The notes: generated by a model not told the origin, from the letters alone. DNA of 64,000 bases from Alphaproteobacteria bacterium UBA2966 (GCA_002348365.1 DEBC01000137.1:21800-85799); one strand, 5' to 3'; shown: positions 17,202 to 26,731, counted from the stretch's first letter. Made by a program: numbers and translations.

Positions 17202-18167
17202 ATGATACTCTGCCGCCCAATGAAACAGAATGATTTCGTGAATTCGCACTTCGACACCAAACTCGAAACTTTTGGCGCCTGTGAAATCTGCGGCTCAGAT
17301 GACTGGACGATCGTGTACAATGGGCCGGTCCGAGACGGTGAGTTTGGCTCACTAACCGAATCATCGACAATTGCTAGATGCGGAAACTGCACTGCCGACC
17401 GGCTTTCGGAAGACGATTGCAAAGATGAGGCTTTCTATGTCGGAGCGGACTATCGCAAGTCGCTCGGCCAGGAAGCTGACGCGGCGGCATTTCTGCAGAA
17501 GCACGAATCCATGCAATTAGAGAGATTGGAGGTACTGGATCCAAGTCTTCTGCGGAATAAGAAAATTGCCGACATCGGATGCGCGGCGGGAAGCTACCTC
17601 AATTATGCAAAGGGATTTGCCAGGGAAATCATAGCGATTGAGCCGGGAACCGCGTATCACGCATCCCTGCAAGATCGGGGATTCAAGACTTATGGCTTCA
17701 CGTCAGATGCATTAGAAGAACATAAAGGGACCGTCGACTGGGCGATTAATTTTGAGACCATCGAACACATCGACAACCCTCGCACTTTCTTGACGGAAAT
17801 TGTGGACCTGTTGAGGCCTGAAGGTCGCATAGCGATTAGTACCCCCAATAGAGATGATGCCATGCTCGAACTTGCGGGGGAATCGTATCGTCAGTTTTTC
17901 TATCGAGTTCACCACAGGTGGTATTTCGATAAGAATTCGCTGACGGAATGTGCTCGGCTCTGCGGCCTGGAATTGGAGTCTTATAGGTTCATCCAACGCT
18001 ACAGCATTTCCAACGCGATGGTTTGGATCAGGGATGGCAGGCCCGGCGGCAACGTGAATATTCCTTGCGTCGATCATCCAATTCTCGATGCAGCGTGGCG
18101 ACGCCACTTCGAGTCCAACGAAACTTCGGATTGGCTGTATGCAATATTCAAGCGCGCAGGATCTTGA
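17202..18167 (+). CDS. SAM-dependent methyltransferase with N-terminal zinc-ribbon-like segment
   Basis: About 321 residues from ATG 17202; a second ATG at 17220 is equally possible, because the GAGGA before the first is too close for normal use. The N-terminus has paired cysteines (CEICGSD and CGNC), as in several sugar C-methyltransferase relatives. The SAM motif is ADIGCAAGSYL, followed by INFETIEHIDNPRTFL and LLRPEGRIAISTPN. By eye its codons are richer in A/T than those of its neighbours. It is coupled to the next gene by a TTGA overlap. A C- or O-methyl group on a nucleotide sugar is a plausible product. Confidence 0.78.
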   Translation: MILCRPMKQNDFVNSHFDTKLETFGACEICGSDDWTIVYNGPVRDGEFGSLTESSTIARCGNCTADRLSEDDCKDEAFYVGADYRKSLGQEADAAAFLQKHESMQLERLEVLDPSLLRNKKIADIGCAAGSYLNYAKGFAREIIAIEPGTAYHASLQDRGFKTYGFTSDALEEHKGTVDWAINFETIEHIDNPRTFLTEIVDLLRPEGRIAISTPNRDDAMLELAGESYRQFFYRVHHRWYFDKNSLTECARLCGLELESYRFIQRYSISNAMVWIRDGRPGGNVNIPCVDHPILDAAWRRHFESNETSDWLYAIFKRAGS

Positions 18168-19111
18168 CCACCAACCTCATAATTTACGTTGGTGCCCCGG
18201 AAGGATATGAAGCCGTGCAAGACGTGATGCATTGCTTTGGAAAGACGGAGCACGTGCCCGCACTTCAGAAGACAATTGAATCCCATCTGGAGCAAGCGAC
18301 GGCGCTATTGGATGCTTCGATGAAAGTTCGAATATCAGACGGGATGGTACGGAGCGCTCCTGAGCTTCGTGTGATCAGCTGCGCCACGACCGGCTCGGAT
18401 CATATCGAACGGGCAGAGCTGAACAGGCGCAAGATTCCTGTGCACACCCTTCGCGAGGATCCCGAGCTGCTGCAGAACATCACACCGGCTGCCGAACTCT
18501 CTTGGGCGCTCGTGCTGGCCTCGGCTCGACGACTCGCGCCGGCGCTCATGCACACCGCAGGGGGCCAATGGAATCGGGAGGAGTTTCCCGGTCTCATGCT
18601 CAACGGCAGACAACTCGGTCTCATCGGATGCGGACGTATCGGGGGCTGGATGTCACGATACGGTCACGCATTCGGCATGAATGTAGTCGGTTATGATCCC
18701 CATATCGATCCGTGGCCAGCGGGTATTGAGCGGCTGACCATCGAGCAAGTGTTTGAGACCTCGGACGTGATCAGCATCCACGTTCATTTATCGGAGGAGA
18801 CCCGGGGTCTGGTTTCGCCTGATTTGATCCAACGCGTTAAGCGGGGCGCAATCCTTATCAACACTTCGCGCGGCGGCATTGCCGACGAAACATCCATTCT
18901 TCGGGCACTTGAATCCGGCCAGCTGGGAGCGGCCGGTCTCGATGTACTCGAAGGCGAGCCCGATATCGGTGATCATCCGCTCGTGGCCTACGCACGCAAG
19001 CATGACAATCTGCTCATCACGCCACATTGCGGTGGATTCAGCCCGGACGCCGTCCGCAGGGTCTGCCATCGCGCCGCCGAGAAAATTCTTCCCTATCTGG
19101 ACAACGATTGA
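18164..19111 (+). CDS. D-isomer-specific 2-hydroxyacid dehydrogenase
   Basis: A 315-residue enzyme starting at TTG 18164, which overlaps the upstream TGA by 4 bases (TTGA). The NAD-binding motif is GLIGCGRIGGWMSRYG followed by VVGYDP. The catalytic Arg lies in INTSRGGIADE and the His in LLITPHCGG. The substrate loop differs clearly from the catabolic copy at 7607-8590. It is locked between a methyltransferase and a TPP-dependent enzyme by overlapping start and stop codons on both sides, so the three probably act on one precursor. Confidence 0.85.
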   Translation: MTTNLIIYVGAPEGYEAVQDVMHCFGKTEHVPALQKTIESHLEQATALLDASMKVRISDGMVRSAPELRVISCATTGSDHIERAELNRRKIPVHTLREDPELLQNITPAAELSWALVLASARRLAPALMHTAGGQWNREEFPGLMLNGRQLGLIGCGRIGGWMSRYGHAFGMNVVGYDPHIDPWPAGIERLTIEQVFETSDVISIHVHLSEETRGLVSPDLIQRVKRGAILINTSRGGIADETSILRALESGQLGAAGLDVLEGEPDIGDHPLVAYARKHDNLLITPHCGGFSPDAVRRVCHRAAEKILPYLDND

Positions 19112-20649
19112 CCCGGCCCGTCATTCCTTCGATTGAATCGCTCGCAGACGAGCTCACGGACAAGGCTGTGGGGCCCGTGTTCGGGATTCCCGGCGGGGGA
19201 CCGAGCCTTGAGCTTCTTGACGCTCTGGAGCGACGAGGGGTCGCATATGTCCGTACGCATTTCGAAGGGTGTGCGGCCCTCATGGCGGGGACGATGGGGA
19301 GGTTGAGTGGGGAACCGGGGATGTGCCTCTCGATCAAGGGCCCCGGCTTGGCCAACATGGTTTCGGGTTTGGCCGCGAGCGCGCTGGAGGGGTTTCCATT
19401 GCTGGCCGTCTGCGAGGCCTTTCCGCGCGATACCGACTGGACAGTTCGACACAAAGGCATGGATCATCCGGGTCTGACGTCGGCTGTGAGCAAGGGTTGT
19501 TTCGGAATCGCAGGGAAAAGAGTCGTCGAAAACGCCGTCGCACTTGCGAAGGCAGAAGTTCCCGGGCCCGTCGTTCTCAATCTGAATGACGAACAGGCCC
19601 CACCAACGCCGGTCACTCCTGAAACGAGTGTCCTCGGCCCGGTGATCAAACAAATCGAAATAGCTAAGAGGCCCGTTGTCATTGTCGGTTCACTGGCTGC
19701 CCGTTCCGTGTGGGCTAGCCGACTGGAGAGTTTGGCGGTGCCGGTCTTTGTCACCGCCGCGGCTAAAGGTGCACTCGATGAAGGCCTGCGATATTCCGCT
19801 GGTGTCTTCACGGGAGTCGGGCTGGAGCACACCCCGGAGGCCAAAATCGTTCCACAGTCTGACCTGGTAATTGGCCTAGGGTTGCGCGCAGGAGAAGTGT
19901 TGGCAGCCAAGCCATTCGAATGCTCCGCTGTGAACGTCGATACCATTGGATCCGATCAAGGTTTCGAGTTCCTGGCATCGGCTCAGTGCCAAATTCTGGA
20001 TTCCGTGTTCGACGCGCTGGACGCGTTCGATTGGGGGTCGGATCTTGTCGCTGACGTCGTCACGAGCCTGGACAACAGACTTCGATCGAGCGGCTTTCTC
20101 CCCGCACACGCGCTTGCCGCGATCCAGCGCCGCTTTGCGGGACAGGTCCGAGGCGTGTTCGATACGGGAAACTTCTGCACAATTGCCGAGCATATTTGGC
20201 GCCCCGCGCACCCGAACCACTGTTTGATGTCGGGAAAGGGCCGCTATATGGGTACCGCGCTACCGATGGCAATCGCGGCCGCCGAATATGACCCCTCGGT
20301 TCCAACGGTCGCGGTGCTTGGCGACGGGGGCATCGGCATGTTTCTGGCTGAAGCCAGACTAGCCGTGGAGCGAACCCTCCCGCTCCTGATCGTTCTCATG
20401 TCCGATGGTGGTTTTGGATCCGTCCGCGGCCGCGCGCTGAAGGATGGCCTCACCCAAGCCCCCTTGATCATCAACGATCCATCCTGGCTGATCGTGCTGG
20501 AGGGCATGGGCATACCGGGTGTCGCCGTCAACAAGGAAGAAGACCTGAGCACCGCGCTTGAGGCCTGGGTCCCGGATTCCGGTCCCAGTTACGTGGAGAT
20601 TTCTTTCGATCCGGACGCCTATCAGGAAATGATCATCGGCATTCGATAG
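19108..20649 (+). CDS. Thiamine pyrophosphate-dependent enzyme, acetolactate-synthase-like
   Basis: A 513-residue three-domain TPP enzyme from TTG 19108, again overlapping the upstream TGA by 4 bases. The pyrimidine-binding domain carries FGIPGGGPSLELLDAL and the cofactor-activating Glu in THFEGCAALMAG. The central domain holds RPVVIVGSLAARS. The PP domain carries LAVLGDGGIGMFLAE and the downstream DGGFGSV. Two kinds of role are known for such enzymes in surface loci. They can decarboxylate a 2-oxo acid, or add a two-carbon unit to a keto sugar, as YerE does in yersiniose synthesis. Sequence alone does not decide. Confidence 0.82.
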   Translation: MTRPVIPSIESLADELTDKAVGPVFGIPGGGPSLELLDALERRGVAYVRTHFEGCAALMAGTMGRLSGEPGMCLSIKGPGLANMVSGLAASALEGFPLLAVCEAFPRDTDWTVRHKGMDHPGLTSAVSKGCFGIAGKRVVENAVALAKAEVPGPVVLNLNDEQAPPTPVTPETSVLGPVIKQIEIAKRPVVIVGSLAARSVWASRLESLAVPVFVTAAAKGALDEGLRYSAGVFTGVGLEHTPEAKIVPQSDLVIGLGLRAGEVLAAKPFECSAVNVDTIGSDQGFEFLASAQCQILDSVFDALDAFDWGSDLVADVVTSLDNRLRSSGFLPAHALAAIQRRFAGQVRGVFDTGNFCTIAEHIWRPAHPNHCLMSGKGRYMGTALPMAIAAAEYDPSVPTVAVLGDGGIGMFLAEARLAVERTLPLLIVLMSDGGFGSVRGRALKDGLTQAPLIINDPSWLIVLEGMGIPGVAVNKEEDLSTALEAWVPDSGPSYVEISFDPDAYQEMIIGIR

Positions 20650-20660
20650 ATTCGACCGTC

Positions 20661-22199
20661 GTGCTTTTCAACTCATTCCATTTCATTCTCGGCTTCTTGC
20701 CAGTCGTGATTCTGTTGACATGGTTTGCTACCTCGCGAATTGGGCGAACCACGGCTATTGGAAGTTTGATCTTGGCTTCACTGTTCTTCTACGGATGGTG
20801 GAACCCGTCTTTCCTGGCCTTGTTGGTCGCCTCTGTATCCGGGAACTACGCTCTTGGCGTTGTGCTCAGAACCTTGGCACGGCAGAAGCGACATCTGGTG
20901 GCGCGCATCGTCCTGATCACGGGTATCAGCGCCAATCTGGGTACGATCGGATACTTCAAGTATGCCGGGTTCCTTACCGAAATTATTTCGTCGCTGATTG
21001 CCATCGACTGGACTCTGGGTGCCATCGTCCTGCCGCTCGGAATTTCATTTTTTACGTTTCAACAGATCGCCTACATCGTCGACTGCGCGCACGAAAACGT
21101 CGATTCACACGGCTTCTTTGACTATGCCCTGTTCGTCACATTCTTCCCTCAGCTGATTGCGGGACCGATCGTCTATCACCGTGACATACTGCCCCAAATT
21201 CGCAGTGGTGAGGCCGCATTCATGTTCCGCACCTCGGACTTGGGAATAGGCGCCAAGATCTTCGCCTTCGGCCTGATCAAGAAAGTCGTCCTTGCGGACG
21301 GCATGGCCGTCTACGCCACGCCCGTGTTCGAAGCGGCTGACGCCGGCGCTACGCTGACCTTCATTGAGGCATGGGGCGGCGCGCTGGCTTACACACTCCA
21401 GCTATACTTCGATTTCAGCGGTTATTCGGACATGGCAATCGGACTCGGCCGGATGTTCGGACTGCGCCTGCCGATTAACTTTCGGGCACCCTACAAGGCG
21501 ACGAGCATCATCGACTTCTGGCGCCGGTGGCACATCACGCTTTCGATGTTCCTGCGCAACTACCTCTACATCCCTCTCGGCGGAAACCGGCACGGCAAGT
21601 CGCGACGTTGGATCAATCTCATGATCACAATGCTGCTGGGGGGACTGTGGCACGGAGCCGGATGGACCTTCGTCGTCTGGGGTGGGCTGCACGGTGCTTA
21701 TCTCTGCCTCAACCATTTGTGGCGTCACGTCGCAAGGCGCGCCGGAATCAATCTGAAGGCATCGGCTGCCGGGCGGGTCGTCAGTTGGGGGGTGACGTTT
21801 CTCGCCGTCGTCATTGCATGGGTCTTTTTTCGAGCTGAGACATTCCACGGAGCGATCGGCGTGCTCTACGGTATGGCTGGGCTCAACGGCATTATTCTAC
21901 CGGAGGCCTGGGCGGGTCGCCTCGCCTCTCTCCCCGCAGCACTGACGGTTTTCGGTCTCGGACCGACACCATATTTCACTGGTGCCGTGCAGGTGCTGAT
22001 GACCGGATTGATCCTGATGATCGCACTCTTTGCCCCAACGACCCAGCAATGGGTGAGGTGGCAATTTGATGGCGGCAGCACAGTCGGGCGATGGCGGTTG
22101 GGGACTGTCGTCGCAACAGGTTTCGGACTAATCGGCGGTTACACCATGATCAGGCTCTTTGTGGGTGGATACAGTGAATTCCTCTACTTCCAGTTCTAA
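20661..22199 (+). CDS. MBOAT-family membrane O-acyltransferase (AlgI-like)
   Basis: A 512-residue polytopic protein from GTG 20661. Typical features are LFNSFHFILGFLPVVILL at the N-terminus, FFTFQQIAYIVD, PQLIAGPIV, YFDFSGYSDMAIGLGRM, FWRRWHITLS near residue 287 and GGLWHGAGWTFVVWG with the conserved His near 329. Such proteins move acetyl groups across the membrane to sugars, as AlgI or PatA do. The SGNH-like protein that follows, overlapping it, is the expected periplasmic partner. O-acetylation of the island's glycan is therefore likely. Confidence 0.88.
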   Translation: MLFNSFHFILGFLPVVILLTWFATSRIGRTTAIGSLILASLFFYGWWNPSFLALLVASVSGNYALGVVLRTLARQKRHLVARIVLITGISANLGTIGYFKYAGFLTEIISSLIAIDWTLGAIVLPLGISFFTFQQIAYIVDCAHENVDSHGFFDYALFVTFFPQLIAGPIVYHRDILPQIRSGEAAFMFRTSDLGIGAKIFAFGLIKKVVLADGMAVYATPVFEAADAGATLTFIEAWGGALAYTLQLYFDFSGYSDMAIGLGRMFGLRLPINFRAPYKATSIIDFWRRWHITLSMFLRNYLYIPLGGNRHGKSRRWINLMITMLLGGLWHGAGWTFVVWGGLHGAYLCLNHLWRHVARRAGINLKASAAGRVVSWGVTFLAVVIAWVFFRAETFHGAIGVLYGMAGLNGIILPEAWAGRLASLPAALTVFGLGPTPYFTGAVQVLMTGLILMIALFAPTTQQWVRWQFDGGSTVGRWRLGTVVATGFGLIGGYTMIRLFVGGYSEFLYFQF

Positions 22200-23145
22200 T
22201 ACTGAACTCGAAACCGATACCGGAGCTGAGCCGACCGCTCACTCACCGCGCTACACGCTCTTATGGCTGGCAACCCTAGCGGCAACTTTCGCCATCTTCC
22301 TCGGCACCAGCGAAGCGTTGATCCGCCTTCATGTGGAGCCAAACGATCTCCTGCTGAAACATGCATCCCTCATGTCATCGTCTACCTCCGCGAATGCCGT
22401 TTTTGGCGATTCACATGCCTCTCTCGGCTTCACAGGTCAGCCGGAATTCGTCAATCTAGCGTTTCCCGGGGAAAACCTTCGCACAATCGCCAGCAAGGTT
22501 GAACACTACTTTTCCGAAAGATCGCCCGGCAAAGTGATATTCCAATTGGGCCCGCATCAATTCTCGGAACGGCGTAATAGCGAGTTCGGCCTCGACTACC
22601 GAAACGCCGACTGGAAACCGGGGGCATCTCGGGCGCTGTCGGCCTGGTACCGCCCAAAAGTGCTGAATTTCTGGAAGGTGTACCTCACAGGGGACGAGTT
22701 TCGCGTAAACCGCGCGTTGCAGACGGACGGGGCCCAGACTGTCGACACAAGTCTCGCCGAAATGCCGCCCAGTGACAGACGTACGCAGGCGGAACGTACC
22801 GTGACAGACCAGCTTCCAGCGGCAGAACCGGCGACCAGCACGGCCGCGCAAACCGCAAAGTCCATACTGTCTGCTTTGATCAGTCGCGGTGCGGAAGTAT
22901 GCCTGGTGACATTTCCGGTCGCTCCGGATCAGGTCGCCTACGCAAAGCGTCATCCGGAAATCGCAGCGACTCGGCGTTACATCGACGAACTCGCACATAG
23001 CCTGACGCTCAAGCGGGTGGACTACTGGAGCGCCATCCAAGATTACGCACTGTTCACGAACTCCGATCATTTGAACGCCCTTGGCGCGAGCCAGCTAGCC
23101 TCAATGGCTGTCGCTGATTGCGGCTTTGGCCAGACGGAGGGGTGA
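22174..23145 (+). CDS. SGNH-hydrolase-like membrane-anchored protein (acyl transfer partner)
   Basis: About 323 residues. The best start is GTG 22174, inside the end of the MBOAT gene; an in-frame GTG at 22159 would also serve. One transmembrane helix (LLWLATLAATFAIFLGTSEAL) anchors it. The periplasmic part has a Ser motif AVFGDSHASLGF near residue 78 and an Asp-His motif NSDHLNALGA near residue 297. These match the GDS and DxxH/DH elements of SGNH enzymes and AlgJ/AlgX-type proteins. Gene overlap with the MBOAT supports a two-component O-acetylation system. Confidence 0.72.
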   Translation: MNSSTSSSNTELETDTGAEPTAHSPRYTLLWLATLAATFAIFLGTSEALIRLHVEPNDLLLKHASLMSSSTSANAVFGDSHASLGFTGQPEFVNLAFPGENLRTIASKVEHYFSERSPGKVIFQLGPHQFSERRNSEFGLDYRNADWKPGASRALSAWYRPKVLNFWKVYLTGDEFRVNRALQTDGAQTVDTSLAEMPPSDRRTQAERTVTDQLPAAEPATSTAAQTAKSILSALISRGAEVCLVTFPVAPDQVAYAKRHPEIAATRRYIDELAHSLTLKRVDYWSAIQDYALFTNSDHLNALGASQLASMAVADCGFGQTEG

Positions 23146-23185
23146 ACAAGTTCATGCCTCTCTCATGTAATCGCCGCGGGGCACT

Positions 23186-23920
23186 GTGACCTACCAAGGT
23201 CTCGCAGTGCTGGCGGTTGTCCCTGCGCGCGGCGGATCAAAATCGATTCCCCGGAAGAATCTGCGCGTGGTTCACGGCAACTCCCTGATCGGCCATGCGG
23301 CGAGTATTTGCCGACAACTGGATTGGATCGATGTCGCGGTTATCTCAACCGATGATGAGGAGATCGCAGAGGAGGCCGCACGCCATGGCCTGGAAAAACC
23401 ATTCCTGAGACCTCCAGAACTGGCGGATGACACTGCACTGTCCATTGACGCCTGGCGCCATGCTCTGCTGACGTCCGAAGATCACTACAACCAACAATTC
23501 GATCTGACCGTCCTGCTCGAACCGACGAGCCCGCTTCGTGTTCCCGAAGATGTTGAGCGGGCCGTCGCAGAAATTGCCAGTGGCAAGTTTCAAGCAGCCG
23601 CAACCGTGAGCAAAACCTCGCCGTCCTACACGCCCCACAAGACCCTCGTGCGGTCGAATCACGGCCGCCTGAAGTTTTACCTTGAGGATGGAGGCCAGTA
23701 TTCCATCCGCCAGCGCATCCCGGACTACTATCATCGCAATGGCATCTGCTATGCGCTGCGTCGTGAGGCGCTGCTCGATCCTGACAATCGCTATATTGTG
23801 GATTACGACTGCTGCGCGGTCGTCATCGACCGGCCGTTGGTGAATATTGACGAGCCCTTTGATTTGGAACTCGCGGAATGGCTGATGGCGCGCGAAGCCA
23901 GGGAAGGCAGTTTCGAATGA
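23186..23920 (+). CDS. CMP-nonulosonate (acylneuraminate) cytidylyltransferase
   Basis: A 244-residue nucleotidyltransferase from GTG 23186. The CTP-binding signature ARGGSKSIPRKNL lies at residues 14-26, followed by VISTDDEEIAEEA, LLEPTSPLR and HRNGICYALRRE. It activates sialic, legionaminic or pseudaminic acid type sugars as CMP conjugates. It is the first of two such genes in the island. It sits away from the synthase genes, between the acylation pair and a sulfotransferase, and its stop overlaps the sulfotransferase ATG by 4 bases. Confidence 0.9.
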   Translation: MTYQGLAVLAVVPARGGSKSIPRKNLRVVHGNSLIGHAASICRQLDWIDVAVISTDDEEIAEEAARHGLEKPFLRPPELADDTALSIDAWRHALLTSEDHYNQQFDLTVLLEPTSPLRVPEDVERAVAEIASGKFQAAATVSKTSPSYTPHKTLVRSNHGRLKFYLEDGGQYSIRQRIPDYYHRNGICYALRREALLDPDNRYIVDYDCCAVVIDRPLVNIDEPFDLELAEWLMAREAREGSFE

Positions 23921-24747
23921 CGACCACACCGATCTTCATCGGCGGCCTTTTCAAGTCTGGAACCAGCCTGCTCAGGGCGATGTTGGGCCAACATTCCCAC
24001 ATCGCGGCCGGCCTCGAGACATATTGGTTTGAGGTCGATTGGGACGCCCGATTGGGTCGTGACGGGGAGCCACTCGCCGACTATGTCGAGCGCATGGCGG
24101 GGTTTTTCGACATCGAGATCGAGTGGGCGCATTCAGCGGCGGAAAAGGCGGAAAGCGCTTCTGCATTCGTAACATCTATTCTGAACGAGTTCGCAATCCG
24201 GCAAGGCAAACCTCGCTGGGCCGAAAAAACGCCCGGCAACATTCTTCATGTGTCACGCATCAAGGAGAACTGGCCGGGGGCGAAAATCATTCACATCATT
24301 CGCGATCCCCGGGACGTTTATGCCTCGCTCCGACAGGCCAAAAAATGGGATTCAGTCGAAATGTTCGGAAACCTCTGGTGTGACTTCATGGGTGCGGGAA
24401 CCAGAGCAGCCAGTGTCGTTCATGAAATGCGCTACGAAGATTTGACCCTGACCCCCGAGGAGTGCATGCGGAAGGCCATACAGTTCGTCGGCGAGCCCTG
24501 GGAACCAGGCGTCGCGGAGTTCTCGGGAAGATCAGAGGACTACGACAAAGTTATGACTTTATCCGGGCATGCGAGTTCAACACTGGACCGCCTGCGCCAT
24601 CCCCTCACCAACAACCGGATTGGTATCTGGCGTGATCTGATTGCTGCAGACGAACTCAAGTCGCTCCGCGACTTCGTCGCGGATTGTGGCCTGGGTGATG
24701 CCTATGACCATATCACAGAAGCCGCGGTCACTTCGACTTCACGATGA
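23917..24747 (+). CDS. Sulfotransferase family protein (first copy)
   Basis: A 276-residue soluble PAPS-dependent sulfotransferase. The 5'-phosphosulfate loop is FIGGLFKSGTSLLRAML at residues 7-23. The 3'-phosphate-binding motif is IIHIIRDPRDVYASL, and WAEKTPGN precedes it as in bacterial members. The ATG at 23917 overlaps the upstream stop by 4 bases and is preferred over the longer frame from 23878. Coupling to a CMP-nonulosonate synthetase suggests sulfation of the same glycan. No PAPS-forming genes occur in the window. Confidence 0.85.
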   Translation: MTTTPIFIGGLFKSGTSLLRAMLGQHSHIAAGLETYWFEVDWDARLGRDGEPLADYVERMAGFFDIEIEWAHSAAEKAESASAFVTSILNEFAIRQGKPRWAEKTPGNILHVSRIKENWPGAKIIHIIRDPRDVYASLRQAKKWDSVEMFGNLWCDFMGAGTRAASVVHEMRYEDLTLTPEECMRKAIQFVGEPWEPGVAEFSGRSEDYDKVMTLSGHASSTLDRLRHPLTNNRIGIWRDLIAADELKSLRDFVADCGLGDAYDHITEAAVTSTSR

Positions 24748-24771
24748 TCGCGCTGGAAAAACAGGCCTGCC

Positions 24772-25773
24772 TTGGCAAATAATTTCTCTGATACAGCCAG
24801 TCCCGCCCTTCTGTTCGTCAACTACCATTACATTCGGGACCCGGCGCAGTACATCTATCCGGGGATCCACCCTATAGCGCCGGATGACTTCACGGCACAG
24901 GTCGATTGGCTGTCCGATCGTTTTCATATGGCATCACCGGAAGAGGCGCAGGCTTACATCTCGGGGCAGGCGAGCTTGCCATCCGACAGCGTGGTTCTGA
25001 CTTTCGATGACGGCCTGATGGATCAGTACCGGATTGCGGTCGACGTCTTGGACCCACGTGGCATCAAGGGCATCTTTTTCGTGACATCGCAGCCCTTGAC
25101 CGAAGGGCACGCCAACACCCTCCAGAAGACGCACTGGCTCCGCGCGATGACGGAGCCTGGAGAGTTTCAAGTTCAGCTCCTCGACATGCTTCAGGCGGAG
25201 TGGCGAATGGCGATGGATGAACCGGCGTCGCAAGCTGCTGCGGAGGGAATCTATATCTACGACGACCCTGACGTCGGTCGCGTCAAGTACCTCATCAATT
25301 TCCTTCTACCCGAATCGCTGATGGATGAACTGTCCAGCGGGATGCTCGCCGATCGGGGTGTCGCTGAAGCTGACTTCTGCACCGACATGTACATGTCCGA
25401 GAGAAACGTTCAGGAACTTCACCGCAGCGGACACATAATCGGCGCTCACGGGCACAGACACATACCATTCACGCGCATTCCCGACGGTGATACGACGGAA
25501 ATCGAGACGAACACAGCATTTCTCTCCTCTCTCGTCGGCAAACAGCCGGAATGGGTGTCCTATCCCTTCGGACGGGACTGGGCGATTCCTGACGATCCGG
25601 AGTCGTTCTGTAGACATCATGGATTCAGGTTTGGTCTCACCCTCACCCAAGGGTGGAATGTCGGAACGGAGTCGCCTTACCTGCTCAAGCGCGTCAACAC
25701 CAATGAAGTCGAGATGACGGCCCAGGAACGCCTTCAAATTCATTCACAAGAAAACGCTGCTGGAGTCGGTTGA
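24772..25773 (+). CDS. Polysaccharide deacetylase family protein
   Basis: A 333-residue NodB-like hydrolase from TTG 24772. The metal/catalytic motif LTFDDGLMDQY lies at residues 73-83, and the second metal motif is represented by GAHGHRHIPFTR near 224. Between them is an insertion of about 100 residues, longer than in the minimal NodB fold. YPFGRDWAI and GFRFGLTL complete the barrel. There is no signal peptide, so it probably acts on a cytoplasmic sugar nucleotide or lipid-linked sugar, removing an N- or O-acetyl group. Confidence 0.8.
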   Translation: MANNFSDTASPALLFVNYHYIRDPAQYIYPGIHPIAPDDFTAQVDWLSDRFHMASPEEAQAYISGQASLPSDSVVLTFDDGLMDQYRIAVDVLDPRGIKGIFFVTSQPLTEGHANTLQKTHWLRAMTEPGEFQVQLLDMLQAEWRMAMDEPASQAAAEGIYIYDDPDVGRVKYLINFLLPESLMDELSSGMLADRGVAEADFCTDMYMSERNVQELHRSGHIIGAHGHRHIPFTRIPDGDTTEIETNTAFLSSLVGKQPEWVSYPFGRDWAIPDDPESFCRHHGFRFGLTLTQGWNVGTESPYLLKRVNTNEVEMTAQERLQIHSQENAAGVG

Positions 25774-25791
25774 TCGTCGAAAAGGCTTGCC

Positions 25792-26721
25792 ATGACCACA
25801 CAAGATTCGATTGATCTCCTCGACATTGCACTGGTTGGTTTTGCCAAGCGGATGGGAGCACCCAATAAGCTCGCCCATGGCCTGGTGAAAGCCCGGCGAT
25901 CGGTGGTGCACGTGGGCGACGTAATGCGTCGCCGCCGCCAAGGTGCGGCCCTCTTGGAAAACTCCAACTGGGGAACCTTTATTGATCAGGCTTCGGGATA
26001 TCGAACGTTCAACCCCAACACGTTCCCCATGGCGAGTGCTGCGGTGGCCGCCAGTCTGCGCATATTCGAGTCTAAGGGCGGGATTGAAGGGCTGACCCGA
26101 GGCAAGAAACCGTTCTTTACGAACATTCTCGACGCCCACGACGTTGAAGAACATCCCGAATTACTGGACCTGATCCTGAGTCCTGAAATCGTCGAATCCG
26201 TGACCGGTTATTTCGGAACGCTACCCCGACTCAAATGTATGGGCGTTTTCGTTTCGGCCGCCAATGATTCGACGGAGTCGAGCCAACTATTTCATGTCGA
26301 CAACGACGACTTCCGACAGATCAAATGCTTCATCAATCTGGTGGAAACGGGGCCGGGCCAGGGGCCCTTCACGTTCCTCCCCGCGCAGTCAACGGCTACG
26401 GCGCTTAGTGCGCTTGGTCATTCCTGGGGTTTTGGCAGGTTCTCCGACGAAGAAGTGGCCAGCGTCACCAACATGTCGGAGTCAATTGCGCTAACGGGCG
26501 GCATGGGAAGCGGAGCTTTTGTCGACACGTCACGGTGTCTGCACTACGGGAGCCGGGCGCGGCAGGGATACCGGCTGGTTCTGATGTTCAATTTTATGCC
26601 CTTCCCTGATCTCAAGATGAACAAGGGCATGTTCGACATGCCCGGCATGCCGCTGTTTCGGATTCCGGCGTCCCGGTACGAATGCGATCCGCTGCGTCGA
26701 ACCTTGCTCGGGGTATCGTAA
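25792..26721 (+). CDS. PhyH-like Fe(II)/2-oxoglutarate dioxygenase
   Basis: A 309-residue protein with the facial-triad layout of the phytanoyl-CoA dioxygenase superfamily. QLFHVDNDDFRQIKCFINL gives H-x-D near residues 168-170. A distal His lies in CLHYGSRARQ near 251, and a 2-oxoglutarate-binding Arg follows in GYRLVLMFNF. The region between reads GPGQGPFTFLP, as expected for the jelly roll. The first 100 residues are family-specific. It follows the deacetylase by 18 bases. Hydroxylation or oxidative modification of a sugar or lipid part of the glycan is the likely task. Confidence 0.72.
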   Translation: MTTQDSIDLLDIALVGFAKRMGAPNKLAHGLVKARRSVVHVGDVMRRRRQGAALLENSNWGTFIDQASGYRTFNPNTFPMASAAVAASLRIFESKGGIEGLTRGKKPFFTNILDAHDVEEHPELLDLILSPEIVESVTGYFGTLPRLKCMGVFVSAANDSTESSQLFHVDNDDFRQIKCFINLVETGPGQGPFTFLPAQSTATALSALGHSWGFGRFSDEEVASVTNMSESIALTGGMGSGAFVDTSRCLHYGSRARQGYRLVLMFNFMPFPDLKMNKGMFDMPGMPLFRIPASRYECDPLRRTLLGVS

Positions 26722-26731
26722 AGACCAGGAA

